A stretch of 64,000 nucleotides of DNA from Narthecium ossifragum (taxonomy: Eukaryota; Streptophyta; Magnoliopsida; Dioscoreales; Nartheciaceae). Under the pieces are notes generated by a model. The model was given only the letters and a program-made list of their open reading frames with translations. It was not told where the DNA came from and made no database searches. The DNA lies in assembly GCA_963920575.1 (NCBI GenBank), contig OY986971.1:12700492-12764491 (forward strand), given 5' to 3'. The translations under genes and the position numbers were made by a program. Positions 41,826-52,219 of the stretch are shown piece by piece. Numbering within the stretch: position 1 is the first letter of the stretch; every line of letters begins with the position of its first letter.

Positions 41826-44102
41826 ATGAGTATAGCTCGATCTTTTAATCAAGGTGGTTTACAGTACGATCCAGAGATAGAAAGAACTCTGCGCAGGTTA
41901 AGGAGAGAAGCTCGGATAAATCCTGAGGAGGACGATTTGGCTCTTGACCACGTATTTATCAGTGATTCTGAATTAGAGGAGGAAGTCATGGCCGGAAATC
42001 GGACTTTGAAAGAGCTTGCAGCCCCAGATTTGAATCAACAACCCTTATGCATTACATTTCCTACTTTGGATGTTGCTACTACTTTTGAATTAAAATCTGG
42101 ACTAATACACCTCTTACCCACTTTTCATGGACTTTCAGGTGAGGATCCTCACAAGCATTTAAAGGAGCTTCATGTTGTGTGCACAAGTATGAAACCCATG
42201 GGGGTGACTGAAGATCAAATCAAATTGAGAGCCTTTCCATTTTCTTTGAAGGATTCGGCTAAAGATTGGCTTTATTATTTACCATCTGGGAGTATTACCA
42301 CATGGAACGAGATGAAGAGGTTGTTTTTAGAGAAGTATTTTCCAGCCTCAAGAGCGGCCAACATTAGGAAAGAGATCTGTGGTGTAAGGCAACATAATGG
42401 AGAATCTCTACATGAATATTGGGAACGTTTTAAGAAATTATGTGCAAGCTGTCCCCATCATCAAATTAGTGAGCAATTACTTATTCAATATTTTTATGAG
42501 GGCTTACTAATCAATGACAGGAGTATGATTGATGCAGCTAGTGGAGGAGCTTTGGTGGATAAAACTTCCGAAGCCGCGAGGAACTTGATTGCAAATATGG
42601 CAGCTAATTCTCAACAATTTAATACTAGACTTGATTCTTATTCAAAACATGTTAATGAGGTAAATGTTTCATCTCTTGAACAACAGATTGCGAATCTAAC
42701 TTCTCTTGTTCGTCAAATGGCTGTAGGTAACATGCAAACAGCGAAGGTTTGTGGAATTTTTTCGGTGACGGGACATCCAACCGATATGTGCCCAACTCTT
42801 CAAGAGGAGCCCATTGAACAAGTAAATGCAGCTGGGAGTTTCCCAGGACCACCGCAGAGGAAGTATGATCCCTATTCAAACACGTATAATCCGGGATGGA
42901 GGGATCACCCCAATTTCAACTATGGGAATCCACAAGTAAATCAGCCTACAACTCAATTTCGTCCGACTGGACAGCAATATCAACAATATAGACCGCCATA
43001 CCCCCCGAGACAACAACCAAACCCAACTCCTGATTCTGGTATGTCTTTAGAAGATATGGTTAAATCTCTTGTTACTAATAATTCGCAAATTCAACAGGAG
43101 ACGAAGGCTAGTATTCAAAGATTGGAACATCAGGTGGGCCAGATGGCGTCAGCAATTAGCAAGCTAGAGGCGCAAAATTCGGGAAAATTACCCTCTCAAA
43201 CGGTAATAAATCCAAGAGAGAATGCAAGTGCAATTATTTTGAGAAGTGGTAAAGAAGTTGAGACTCCAGTAAAGGAAGTTCCTACATCGTCTGCGCAAGG
43301 AAAAGAGCAAGACATCGTCGCGGACAAAATCTTTTCTGATGACGACGACGTACCTAAACGTAAGTTTCCACCTCTTTCTGATTATAAACCTGTACCTCCT
43401 TTTCCTCAGGCTTTGACAGAATCAAGAAAATATGAGAAGAATTCAGATCTATATGAGACTTTTCGCCGATGCGAGGTAAATATTCCACTCTTAGATGCTC
43501 TTAAACAAGTACCTCGTTATGCTAAATTCTTGAAAGAATTGTGCACAATTAAGAGGAAGCAGAAACTTAAAGGATGTGAGAAGGTGAAAGTAGGGGAAAA
43601 TGTTTCTGCAATTCTGCAAAGAAAAATTCCTACAAAGTGTAGGGATCCAGGTATGTTTACTATCCCATGTACAATTGGTAACACCAAATTTGAGAAAGCT
43701 ATGTTAGATTTGGGAGCTTCTATCAATGTCATGCCATATTCTATATATTCTTCTTTAAAACTTGGGCCTTTGAATGAAACTGGTGTTGTGATTCAATTGG
43801 CTGACAGATCTAACGCCTATCCTAAAGGTGTAGTTGAAGATATTCTTGTGCAGGTCAATGATTTAGTTTTCCCTGCTGATGTTTATGTGCTTGATATGGA
43901 GAATGGTTATCATAGTACTCCTATTTTGTTGGAAAGACCTTTCTTGAAGACATCCAAGACTAAGATAGATGTCCATAGTGGCACACTTACCATGGAATTT
44001 GATGGTGAAACTGTTAAGTTTAATATTTATGATGCCATGAAATATCCTGCTGATGATTGTTCAGTGTATTCAATTGATGTGATTGATTATTTATCACAGT
44101 AA
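41826..44102 (+). CDS. Athila C Gag and aspartic protease
   Basis: Starts at ATG 41826 (MSIARSFNQGG), 114 bp after the primer site. Gag core FPFSLKDSAKDWLYYLPSGS near 42235 and HEYWERFKKLCASCPHHQ; a zinc knuckle in which the second Cys is Phe (CGIFSVTGHPTDMC near 42751; relatives have CxxC), so zinc binding is probably lost. A Gln/Pro-rich linker and a coiled-coil stretch (EHQVGQMASAISKLEAQ) follow. Protease: AMLDLGASINVMPYSIYSSL near 43696 and PILLERPFLKTSKT, where relatives have GRPFL. It stops at TAA 44100-44102, but the frame continues at once (VFELSDKDELEVA) towards RT. Confidence 0.9.
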   Translation: MSIARSFNQGGLQYDPEIERTLRRLRREARINPEEDDLALDHVFISDSELEEEVMAGNRTLKELAAPDLNQQPLCITFPTLDVATTFELKSGLIHLLPTFHGLSGEDPHKHLKELHVVCTSMKPMGVTEDQIKLRAFPFSLKDSAKDWLYYLPSGSITTWNEMKRLFLEKYFPASRAANIRKEICGVRQHNGESLHEYWERFKKLCASCPHHQISEQLLIQYFYEGLLINDRSMIDAASGGALVDKTSEAARNLIANMAANSQQFNTRLDSYSKHVNEVNVSSLEQQIANLTSLVRQMAVGNMQTAKVCGIFSVTGHPTDMCPTLQEEPIEQVNAAGSFPGPPQRKYDPYSNTYNPGWRDHPNFNYGNPQVNQPTTQFRPTGQQYQQYRPPYPPRQQPNPTPDSGMSLEDMVKSLVTNNSQIQQETKASIQRLEHQVGQMASAISKLEAQNSGKLPSQTVINPRENASAIILRSGKEVETPVKEVPTSSAQGKEQDIVADKIFSDDDDVPKRKFPPLSDYKPVPPFPQALTESRKYEKNSDLYETFRRCEVNIPLLDALKQVPRYAKFLKELCTIKRKQKLKGCEKVKVGENVSAILQRKIPTKCRDPGMFTIPCTIGNTKFEKAMLDLGASINVMPYSIYSSLKLGPLNETGVVIQLADRSNAYPKGVVEDILVQVNDLVFPADVYVLDMENGYHSTPILLERPFLKTSKTKIDVHSGTLTMEFDGETVKFNIYDAMKYPADDCSVYSIDVIDYLSQ

Positions 44103-45038
44103 GTTTTTGAACTTAGTGATAAAGATGAATTGGAAGTGGCTATTAGCAAATCTCTTGAGGAAGAAAATGAGGAGCTATCTTTGAGTACTAATTTGCAGAA
44201 ACCTGTTGCAACACTGAATGATTTTTTGATAATTCAGCAATCAGGTAACGATTCTTCTAGTTTATTACCTGTATCTAATGAGAAATCATTACCTTCTGAA
44301 TTGCAAGCACCTATTCCAGATCTGAAACCTCTTCCTAATCATCTTAAATATGCTTTTCTTGGAGATGAAGGAGTTTTACCAGTGATTATCTCCAATAACC
44401 TTAGTGCACCACAGGAAGAAAAACTTTTGCAGGTTCTTAAGGAGCATAAGACAGCTATTGGTTGGACAATTGCAGACATCAAGGGAATCAGTCCAAGTAC
44501 ATGTATGCATCGTATCTTGCTTGAAGAGGGAGCGAAACCTTCTCGCCAACCACAAAGAAGGTTAAATTCGCCCATGATGGATGTTGTAAAGAAGGAAATC
44601 CTCAAACTGCTTGAAGTTGGAGTGATCTATCCTATTTCGGATAGCACTTGGGTTAGTCCAGTTCAAGTTGTTCCTAAAAAGACAGGAATAACCGTGGTGA
44701 GAAATCACAAAGATGAGTTAGTTCCCACCCGTGTGCAAAATGGGTGGAGGGTTTGTATTGATTATAGAAAATTAAATGCTATAACCCGCAAGGACCACTT
44801 TCCTTTACCTTTTATTGATCAGATGCTTGAAAGATTAGCTGGTCATTCTTATTATTGTTTTCTTGATGGTTATTCAGGTTATTTTCAGATTGCAATTGCC
44901 CCTGAAGATCAGGAAAAGACGACGTTCACATGCCCATTTGGAACTTTTGCATATCGTCGCATGCCTTTTGGTCTTTGGAACGCCCCAGCTACTTTCCAAA
45001 GGTGTATGGTTAGTATATTCTCAGATTATATTGATTAG
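44103..45038 (+). CDS. Athila C protease-RT linker and first half of RT
   Basis: Same frame as gag. An acidic linker, then DLKPLPNHLKYAFLGDEGVL, the conserved block before Athila [42 protein letters not shown] and [20 protein letters not shown] (relatives have GLCNAP). It ends at TAG 45036-45038 within SDYID, where Lys is expected (SDMIDK in element A). The catalytic DD lies just beyond the stop. Confidence 0.88.
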   Translation, partial: VFELSDKDELEVAISKSLEEENEELSLSTNLQKPVATLNDFLIIQQSGNDSSSLLPVSNEKSLPSELQAPIPDLKPLPNHLKYAFLGDEGVLPVIISNNLSAPQEEKLLQVLKEHKTAIGWTIADIKGISPSTCMHRILLEEGAKPSRQPQRRLNSPMMDVVKKEILKLLEVGVIYPISDSTWVSPVQVVPKKTGITVVRNHKDELVPTRVQNGWRVCIDYRKLNAITRKDHFPLPFIDQMLERLAGHSYYCFLDGYSGYFQIAIAPEDQEKTTFTCPFGTFAYRRMPFGLWNAPATFQRCMVSIFSDYID

Positions 45039-47216
45039 ATCATAGAGGTTTTTATGGATGATTTCACAGTTTATGGAAACTCTTTTGATAATTGTTTACA
45101 TAACCTTACACTTGTTCTTCAAAGATGCATAGAAACTAGCCTTGTGTTAAATTCTGAGAAATGTCATTTCATGGTTGAACAAGGTATAGTTTTGGGTCAT
45201 GTTGTTTCATCTAAAGGAATTGAGTTTGATAAAGCTAAAGTTGATGTCATTCAATCTTTACCTTATCCCACTAGTGTGCGGGAAGTTCGTTCTTTTCTTG
45301 GACATGCAGGTTTTTACCGAAGATTCATCAAGGACTTCTCCAAAATAACATTACCGTTGTGCACGTTGTTACAAAAGGACAAGGCTTTTGAGTTCGATGA
45401 AGCATGCAAAAAGGCATTTGATAAGCTGAAGGAATTGTTGACTTCTACTCCAATTATTCAACCCCCAGACTGGAGCGTTCCTTTCGAGATAATGTGTGCT
45501 GCAAGTGATTATGCAGTGGGCGCAGTTTTGGGTCAAAAAATTGGAAGAGCTTCTCATGAAATTTACTATCCTTCCAAGACTTTCGATGATGCCCAGAGAA
45601 ATTATTCTACAACTGAAAAAGAACTTTTAGCTGTAGTGTTTGCTTTAGAAAAATTTCGTTCTTATTTACTTGGTACTAAAGTCATTGTTTACTCTGATCA
45701 TGCAGCCCTTCGTTATTTAATGGCGAAGAAGGAGGCAAAGCCGAGATTAATCCGATGGATACTTCTCTTGAGTGAATTTGATTTGGAGATAAAAGACAAA
45801 AGAGGAACAGAAAATCGAGTTGCAGATCATCTGAGTCGGTTAGTTCATGTGGAGGATAAACTTCGTCTACAGGAAACATTCCCTGATGAACAATTGTTTT
45901 CTGCAACTGTGACATTACCTTGGTATGCAAATATTGTGAATTATTTGGTTACTAATATGTTACCTTCTGAATTGTCTAAGGCTCAAAGAGATAAGATTAA
46001 AAGTGATGCTAAATATTATGTGTGGGATGACCCATATTTATGGAAGCATTGTGCAGATCAAGTAATAAGAAGGTGCGTTCCTGAAAGTGAAATTATTTCT
46101 ATACTCACTTTTTGTCATTCTTATGCTTGTGGAGGTCACTTTGGAGTTAAGAGAACGGCCAGAAAAGTGTTAGAATGTGGTTTTTATTGGCCTTCTTTAT
46201 TTCGAGATTCATATTTTCTTTGTAAGTCATGCGAAAATTGTCAAAAGACAGGAAATATATCCCAAAGGAAGGAGATGCCACAAACCCCCATATTATTTTG
46301 CGAAATTTTTGATGTTTGGGGCATTGATTTCATGGGTCCGTTCCCTATATCTTTTGGTTATGTTTATATTCTACTTGCTATGGATTATGTTTCAAAATGG
46401 GTAGAAGCTAAAGCTACCAGGACTGATGATTCTAAAGTTGTTGCAGATTTTATCAAGTCTAACATATTATCCAGGTTTGGAATTCCAAGAGCTTTCATAA
46501 GTGATCGAGGCACTCACTTTTGCAATCGAACTGTTGAGGCGTTACTAAGGAAGTACCATGTGACCCATAAGGTGTCAACCGCCTATCATCCGCAAACGAG
46601 TGGACAAGCGGAAGTGTCAAATCGAGAGATCAAGTCCATCATTGAAAAGACGGTAAATCCAAATAGAAAAGATTGGAGTTTGTGTTTGGATGATGCGTTG
46701 TGGGCATATAGGACTGCATATAAGACACCCATCGGTATGTCACCTTATCGCTTGATATTTGGGAAACCATGTCACCTTTCAGTTGAGTTAGAACATAAAG
46801 CTTATTGGGCTATCAAGAGCTTTAATATGAACGTGGATGAGAGTGGAGAACACAGGAAGTTGCAACTGCAAGAATTAGAGGAGATTCTCAATGATGCCTA
46901 TGAGAGCGCTAGGATTTACAAGGAAAAGACAAAAGCTTTTCATGATAAGATGATCTCTAGAAAGGAGTTTAAAGTTGGTCAAAAAGTTCTCCTTTACCAA
47001 TCACGCTTAAGTTTGTTTCCAGGTAAGTTGCGTTCTCGTTGGATTGGACCTTTTATTATTACTAATGTTTTTTCTCATGGTGCAGTTGAAATTCAAAGTT
47101 TAGCCACTTCCAAAATGTTTACGGTGAATGGCCATCGACTTAAACCTTTCTATGAAGGCGTTCTAACAGAAAAGTTGGAAAAATTGGACCTTGAGGAACC
47201 AACTTATACTGATTAA
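45039..47216 (+). CDS. Athila C second half of RT, RNase H, integrase
   Basis: Same frame. Opens with [14 protein letters not shown], the RT catalytic motif; first in-frame ATG is 45054. RNase [19 protein letters not shown], where relatives have MCDASD, so the first catalytic Asp is replaced by Ala; later [11 protein letters not shown]. Integrase: [18 protein letters not shown] to CENCQKTG finger, [38 protein letters not shown] and [20 protein letters not shown], so all three catalytic acids are present. Natural end at TAA 47214-47216 after [10 protein letters not shown]. No env-like ORF follows. Confidence 0.9.
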   Translation: MIEVFMDDFTVYGNSFDNCLHNLTLVLQRCIETSLVLNSEKCHFMVEQGIVLGHVVSSKGIEFDKAKVDVIQSLPYPTSVREVRSFLGHAGFYRRFIKDFSKITLPLCTLLQKDKAFEFDEACKKAFDKLKELLTSTPIIQPPDWSVPFEIMCAASDYAVGAVLGQKIGRASHEIYYPSKTFDDAQRNYSTTEKELLAVVFALEKFRSYLLGTKVIVYSDHAALRYLMAKKEAKPRLIRWILLLSEFDLEIKDKRGTENRVADHLSRLVHVEDKLRLQETFPDEQLFSATVTLPWYANIVNYLVTNMLPSELSKAQRDKIKSDAKYYVWDDPYLWKHCADQVIRRCVPESEIISILTFCHSYACGGHFGVKRTARKVLECGFYWPSLFRDSYFLCKSCENCQKTGNISQRKEMPQTPILFCEIFDVWGIDFMGPFPISFGYVYILLAMDYVSKWVEAKATRTDDSKVVADFIKSNILSRFGIPRAFISDRGTHFCNRTVEALLRKYHVTHKVSTAYHPQTSGQAEVSNREIKSIIEKTVNPNRKDWSLCLDDALWAYRTAYKTPIGMSPYRLIFGKPCHLSVELEHKAYWAIKSFNMNVDESGEHRKLQLQELEEILNDAYESARIYKEKTKAFHDKMISRKEFKVGQKVLLYQSRLSLFPGKLRSRWIGPFIITNVFSHGAVEIQSLATSKMFTVNGHRLKPFYEGVLTEKLEKLDLEEPTYTD

Positions 47217-48718
47217 AGAAGCAAGCATGAAGTCGAGCCAATGACAATAAACAAAGACGCTGCTTGGGAGGCAACCTAAGGGGAGTTCGTTCCTTTCTCT
47301 TTTTATTTTCGCATTTGCATTTTAGTTATTTTTGCTTTTCTTTGCATTTCACCTTCCATTGGGGACAATGTCAGTTTCAAGTGTGGGGGAGGAGATCTAG
47401 GTTGCATATGCCATAAGCGAGAATTAGTTAAGCTTGACATATCCATAACATGATTGAATGAGTAATTTTGCGACTTAGAATTAATTAATTGAGTTATTTT
47501 CCTTGAGTTGGTAGTGACTGAATGAGTAGACAAAAGCTGGTGAGATTTTGAGCCTTTAGACTGACACATTCATATCAGTCTCACTAATTTCTTTCATGAG
47601 AGATATTCTTCCATGGATTTGTTTCTCTAGAACTTGCTTTGATTCTATTTGAGGTCACATTGACACATGTATACATGAACATGATTAAGGCCATCTTTGT
47701 TATAAGTTACATAAGCCAAATAGCCTACCTTTTGATTAAATCCTTTTGCTAAACACCTTTGAGCTTTATTGACTTCATTGTTAACCCACATTACAAGCTT
47801 TAAACCTGAAAAAAAAATATTTCCGTTACCTAAGCCATAAAACTAGTGGAACATTGATCATCATTATGACATGTATGAGTGCAAAAGTTCAAGTGTGGGG
47901 GTGTTTGGATTTGTGGTATGGCTATGATTGGTGAAGTGGAGTTTATTTTCATACTCAATTTGTGAGTATGTTGTTTCTGAAAAAAAAAAAAAATCAGACA
48001 AAGAAAAAGAAGAAAAGAAAGTGAAGGAGGAAATTGTTTCTCATGTTGCAAAATATGTTTATGAATCCTCCTAATATTCCAATAAAGCGGGATGTTTATG
48101 TATGATCTCTACAAAGGTGGAAGTTTTTGCAAAAGATTGTTCACTATTTCAATTAAAAAGTATTCCTTTGAGCAATCTCTTTGCCAATGTGGTAATGTTT
48201 TATGGGTTGAGTATGTTAAAGCTAAGTTGAAGAAAGTTGTTGAATGGAGTGATTGGTTGTACATGTCTTATTGATGCATTTTTTGCTCCATTAGTTTCAT
48301 TGACTTTTGAGCTACATTCCTAAATATTTGCCACCTTAATCCTGGACCCCATTACAACCTTTGGAAGTCCTTATGATTTGTGTTATGCATGTGATTCTAG
48401 TGGTGGAGAATGAGAAGATATGCAAGCTTATGGTAGATCATTTTCATTGTAATGAATTTGAGTGAAATACATACCCTTCAAACACATGAGAGTTGAGTGT
48501 TAATTTCCATGAGGGTCTACTTATTTAGTATGCTTCATCTTTAAGTGAAAATGCTTATTGATTGATTTTTAAGTTGTTTAAAAATGTTTGTTCATGATGT
48601 GTTATGAATTGTGAAGAGCTTGATTGTTCTTTGTTGATGGTGTTGCAACCTTGATTTCTTGAGTAGAGTGAATTTTAGTTTTGCCCGAGGACGAGCAAAA
48701 GCTAAGTGTGGGGGAATT
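47217..48718 (+). other. 3' noncoding region of Athila C
   Basis: 1.5 kb without a credible ORF. Just after pol is TGCTTGGGAGGCAACCTAAG (47260-47279), a weak hairpin also seen after pol in element A (CTGGGAGGCAACCCAG, complement of 22808-22823). A GGGGACAATG box followed by CAAGTGTGGGGGAGGAG is at 47362-47395, a second AAGTGTGGGGGTG at 47890-47902, and the polypurine tract AAGTGTGGGGGAATT at 48704-48718, after CCCGAGGACGAGCAAAAGC. The duplicated TTACGCGAGC motif of A, B and E is absent. Confidence 0.65.
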
Positions 48719-50373
48719 TGATGAGAATGCATAATGTTATATTTTTATCCCTTAATACTTAGTCTCCTGTGCTTATTTAGTTCCTAAATACACTCATTAT
48801 TCTTATATTTTGATTTAGGATGCAATGGAAGTCCTTAAGTCAAAAAGAAGCTGAAAAGAGTGCATGGATCAACTTTAAAGATTTATCTGTACCTGCTCAT
48901 GAAGAAGCAGAGGATGTGCCATACATGGTTGGAAAGCTCTTGAAGTCTAAATTCTGGAGAATTTTACGGTTCATGATTCCGAGTTTCCTAGAGGAAGTTA
49001 CGGCAATTTCAGTACCGATGCGCAGTCTGAATGGCAGAAAGGAAAATAAGCTGGAAGTCCGAGCGAAGGTCCGATCGATCGGACCTGGCAAAACCGTGAC
49101 AGAACATGTAGTTTTTGGCTGAATATGGTTCGATCGATCGAACCATCACTCCTACTGAGCCCGATCGATCCGACTCCTAGAGTTGGATCTATCGGGCTCA
49201 AAAATACCCAGAGAATGTGGATTTTTATGCATCCGATCGATCCAGCACTTAAAGTTCGATCGATCGGACTTGGGAATTAAAGTTGACAGAACGTATGCTT
49301 TCTAAAGGAGCAAAGTTCGATCCATCCATCCATCGATCGGACTCGGGCGTGACTACAAGTTGAAGAGTTTAATGAGGCCGATCGATCCAGCATCCAAGGT
49401 CCGATCGATCGGACTTTCCTAGTAACAAAAATCAACGATTGTGATCTAATCCGAGGGTGGATACAATTGAGGCTATAAATAGGACTCTTTCTAGGGTTTG
49501 AGGGGGGATTCTTGGACACTTTTGACTACTCTTTCTCCTCTTTTATATTTTTTCTAGGTTTTCTTTTGCTTTATGAAGTCTTTTGGAGGATTGTTCTTGA
49601 TGGCCCTGCGTGGCTAAATCTTGATCCTTGGTCGAGGAGATTGAAACCTCGGACTCAATGAAACTGTGAGATCTAATTTATTTTTATTGTTCAGTTTATA
49701 CATGAGTATTGGATGTTCTTCTGAGATTAAATCTTCATGATTACCTTGTCTAATTGCTAGGAGGCCTACTAGTTTATTATTCATGGTGATCTACCGCTAG
49801 GTTTGATATCAAATCCGGAATTGTTTGATCCCTCTAATCTGCGAAGAAACTAGGATCTAATAATTTACTGCTGATCAGATCTTGTTAGATCTTAGGAAGA
49901 ATATTCAACTAGATTAAATGCAACCGCTTGTGCTTGTGTTGTTTAGCTTCATCGATCTCCCTATTCTTAACGCTGCTACTAGATTAAATCTACAGCGCTT
50001 GTCTTAGGTTGTCTAGTAGTTAGGGTTGATTAGATCGCTTGTTTCTAATTAACTATGATCGAGGAGAGCTTCGAATTGAATTCGGACGATGAATATTCAT
50101 GGTATAAATTGATTGATACTTGCATCTATGATCAGTTGTTGGATTCCGATGGTGGATGTTGACTCAGACCAAGGTTTGTTCTCTTGATTCAACTCATTTC
50201 TTCGCTTTAGATTATTTCTTTATTGTTTTTCCTCACGTTTAAAACCCCCCATCTTTGTTCACTAAGCACAAAACACGACTGAACACTCTTCGTGGGATCG
50301 ACTCATACTCGCACTACTACATTTATTTTAACGAGTACTGGATTTATTTTTGAGTGCCTGCGACAGCACATCA
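48719..50373 (+). repeat. 3' LTR of Athila C
   Basis: 1,655 bp, same ends as 40034-41688. It includes a perfect 20-bp palindrome AGGTCCGATCGATCGGACCT at 49067-49086. Confidence 0.95.
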
Positions 50374-50378
50374 ATAAG

Positions 50379-51119
50379 CACATCCTCTACTACTCCCCGT
50401 GGAGTTTTCGTGGATCTATCCACCAATTGCAAAATCACAGATGTCGATTTAATCTGTCCTAAACCAAGTTGCAAGTAAACAGCATATGGCATCAAATTAA
50501 CACTCGCACCAAGATCTAATAAAGCTTGTCCAACTTCATGCTCCCCAATGAAACAAGATACAGTAGGACAACCAGGATCTAATAAAGCTTGTCCAACTTC
50601 ATGCACGTTCAAAGAGTTGATCAGCTTCGTGATCTGGCTCTTGATCTCTTGAACATCCTCCTTTCTTTTCTTAGATTCCTGCAGAATCATAGATTTCAGT
50701 TCCTGTAAACTGTCATTAAATGTAGGCCTAGGAAAGCCAGATGTATTATAAGGAGGGTTAGAAAAAGGCCTATTAGATGGCGGTTGATGTTGCTCGTTGC
50801 TTTGTGGAGCGTTCGACTTCCAGCTGAAGTTCGGATGCTCTCGCCATCCTGGATTATATGTTTCCGAGTAAGGGGTGTACGGCATCCTGAATCTGCCTAC
50901 AACGTTGCAATGCTCATCGTACACGCCTCTCATCTGAACATAAGTAGGGCAACTGTCAATCTGGTGGTCCTCGCCCTGACATATCGCACACGACCCAGCC
51001 AGCCTTGTAGGTTCGTTGTATGGAGAGGTCCGGGCTGCCATCATATCTTTGGTCTTTAATAGCTCCAGCTCCCTTGTTAGACTCTCCACTTTAGCCTTGA
51101 GTGCATCCTCCTCCCGCAA
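50379..51119 (-). pseudogene. Athila B Gag C-terminus fused to protease N-terminus
   Basis: Contains a zinc knuckle CAICQGEDHQIDSC near 50990, the PYSETYNPGWREHPNFSW linker, and the protease with ALLDLGASVNLMPYAVYLQL near 50520, up to GVVEDVL at the element C junction. The linker between Gag and protease is much shorter than in A or C: a 28-bp segment (50514-50541) is repeated at 50577-50604, so HEVGQALLD appears twice and everything usually between is gone. Confidence 0.82.
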
Positions 51120-51137
51120 CTGATAAATTCCTCCACC

Positions 51138-51377
51138 TTATTGCTGCGGTGGTGGTCTGGCCCTGTTTGTACTTTCTGTTGCACTCGATCCAGTCCATGT
51201 ATGAGCTTTCTCAGCAAGCTCAGTCAAGTATTCAATTGCTGCATCAGGATCTTTTTGCAAAAATTCACCATTACACATCATGTCAACAAATTGACGTTCT
51301 CCAACAGTTAAACCATCATAGAAATAACTAACAAGACGCCAACTTTCATATCCATGATGGGGACATAAATTCAACAT
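51138..51377 (-). pseudogene. Athila B Gag middle part
   Basis: Reads MLNLCPHHGYESWRLVSYFY, DGLTVGERQFVDMMCNGEFL and AIEYLTELAEKAHTW, the end of the Athila Gag core. It ends in a TAA at 51138-51140 inside PPPQQ, after which the same frame continues as the piece at 50379-51119. Confidence 0.82.
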
Positions 51378-51967
51378 GTCTTTAAATCGTTCCCATGATA
51401 CGAAGTTTCACTATCCTTCTGTGTGAAGGTCGAAATCTGTCTCTTAAGTGCGTTGGTTTTGTGTTGTGGGAAATACTTGTTGAAAAATATCGGTGTCATT
51501 TCAGCCCAAGATCTTATAGATTGTGGCCTCAAGGAATATAACCAACTCTTTGCTCTATCCTTCAGTGAGAAGGGAAAGAACTTAAGTCGGATCATATCTA
51601 GTGCACCTGGTTGGCCATGGAAAGTCGCTACTACATCCTCAAACTCCCTAATATGCACATATGGATTTTCATTTTCCAACCCATGAAAGGTAGGAAGCAA
51701 ATGAATCATGCCAGGTTTAAAGTCAACATGTGCTGCATTAGGTGGAAACATGATGCATGAAGGTGTAGTAGTGCGTGTTGGATGCAAATATTCTTGCAAA
51801 CTCCTAGGAGCTTGTTGTTCCTCGTGCTCAGCCATAATGAAAGTATGGTGTGAAGTTTGTGACTATACGTCAAAGAGATCAGCAATATATGTCTCACTAT
51901 CAGAAGTTTCAGAATCACCCTCGGGGCGTCTAGCAAATCTGCCTAGTTCGTCTCTATACCGAGGCAT
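51371..51967 (-). pseudogene. Athila B Gag N-terminal part
   Basis: I place the start at ATG 51967 (MPRYRDELGRFARRPEGDSE), which is in frame with the Gag core and precedes it by 44 codons; a TAG at 51863-51865 interrupts, and the next ATG is 51835 (MAEHEEQQAPRS). The core follows: HVDFKPGMIHLLPTFHGLEN, FFPFSLKDRAKSWLYSLRPQ and FNKYFPQHKTNALKRQ. A frameshift near 51395 (SYHGNDLKTC; SYHAWERFK is expected) ends the frame. Confidence 0.8.
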
Positions 51968-52196
51968 ACACCAACAAACACGCAATCCAAAAGATGCAAA
52001 CCAACTAAAGAAAATAAGCAAAAACAATAATTGAAACTAAACTTACTAACTAAAACTGAATAAAAGAAAACAATCCTAATAGAGAAGAAAAATCAAAACC
52101 AAAATAAAGAAATAAAGACTAAAGAAAATGAATGGAGTTACCGCTTTCGGTGTCTACAATCACTGTAATCTGATTCTGGCGCTTTTCTGAACCGTC

Positions 52197-52214
52197 TCCC
52201 CGGCAACGGCGCCA
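52197..52214 (-). other. Primer binding site of Athila B, tRNA-Asp
   Basis: The minus strand reads TGGCGCCGTTGCCGGGGA, five bases inside the 5' LTR. The leader between it and the gag ATG (51968-52196) is AT-rich with nothing recognisable. Confidence 0.85.
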
Positions 52215-52219
52215 ATTTT

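Larger units (their letters stand above)
40034..50373 (+). mobile_element. Athila-type Ty3/gypsy element C, structurally complete
   Basis: 10,340 bp, with LTRs of exactly 1,655 bp each and TSD ATAAG at 40029-40033 and 50374-50378. It is inserted in the protease gene of element B. By hand count the LTRs differ at about 25 positions (about 1.5 percent), mostly transitions. tRNA-Asp primer site 41694-41711; polypurine tract 48704-48718. The coding region is one frame from 41826 to 47216 broken only by TAA 44100-44102 and TAG 45036-45038. It is the youngest Athila here. Confidence 0.95.

Noticed and set aside
47217..48718. env-like gene after pol in Athila C
   Set aside because: No ORF over about 75 codons on the plus strand and no membrane segment.
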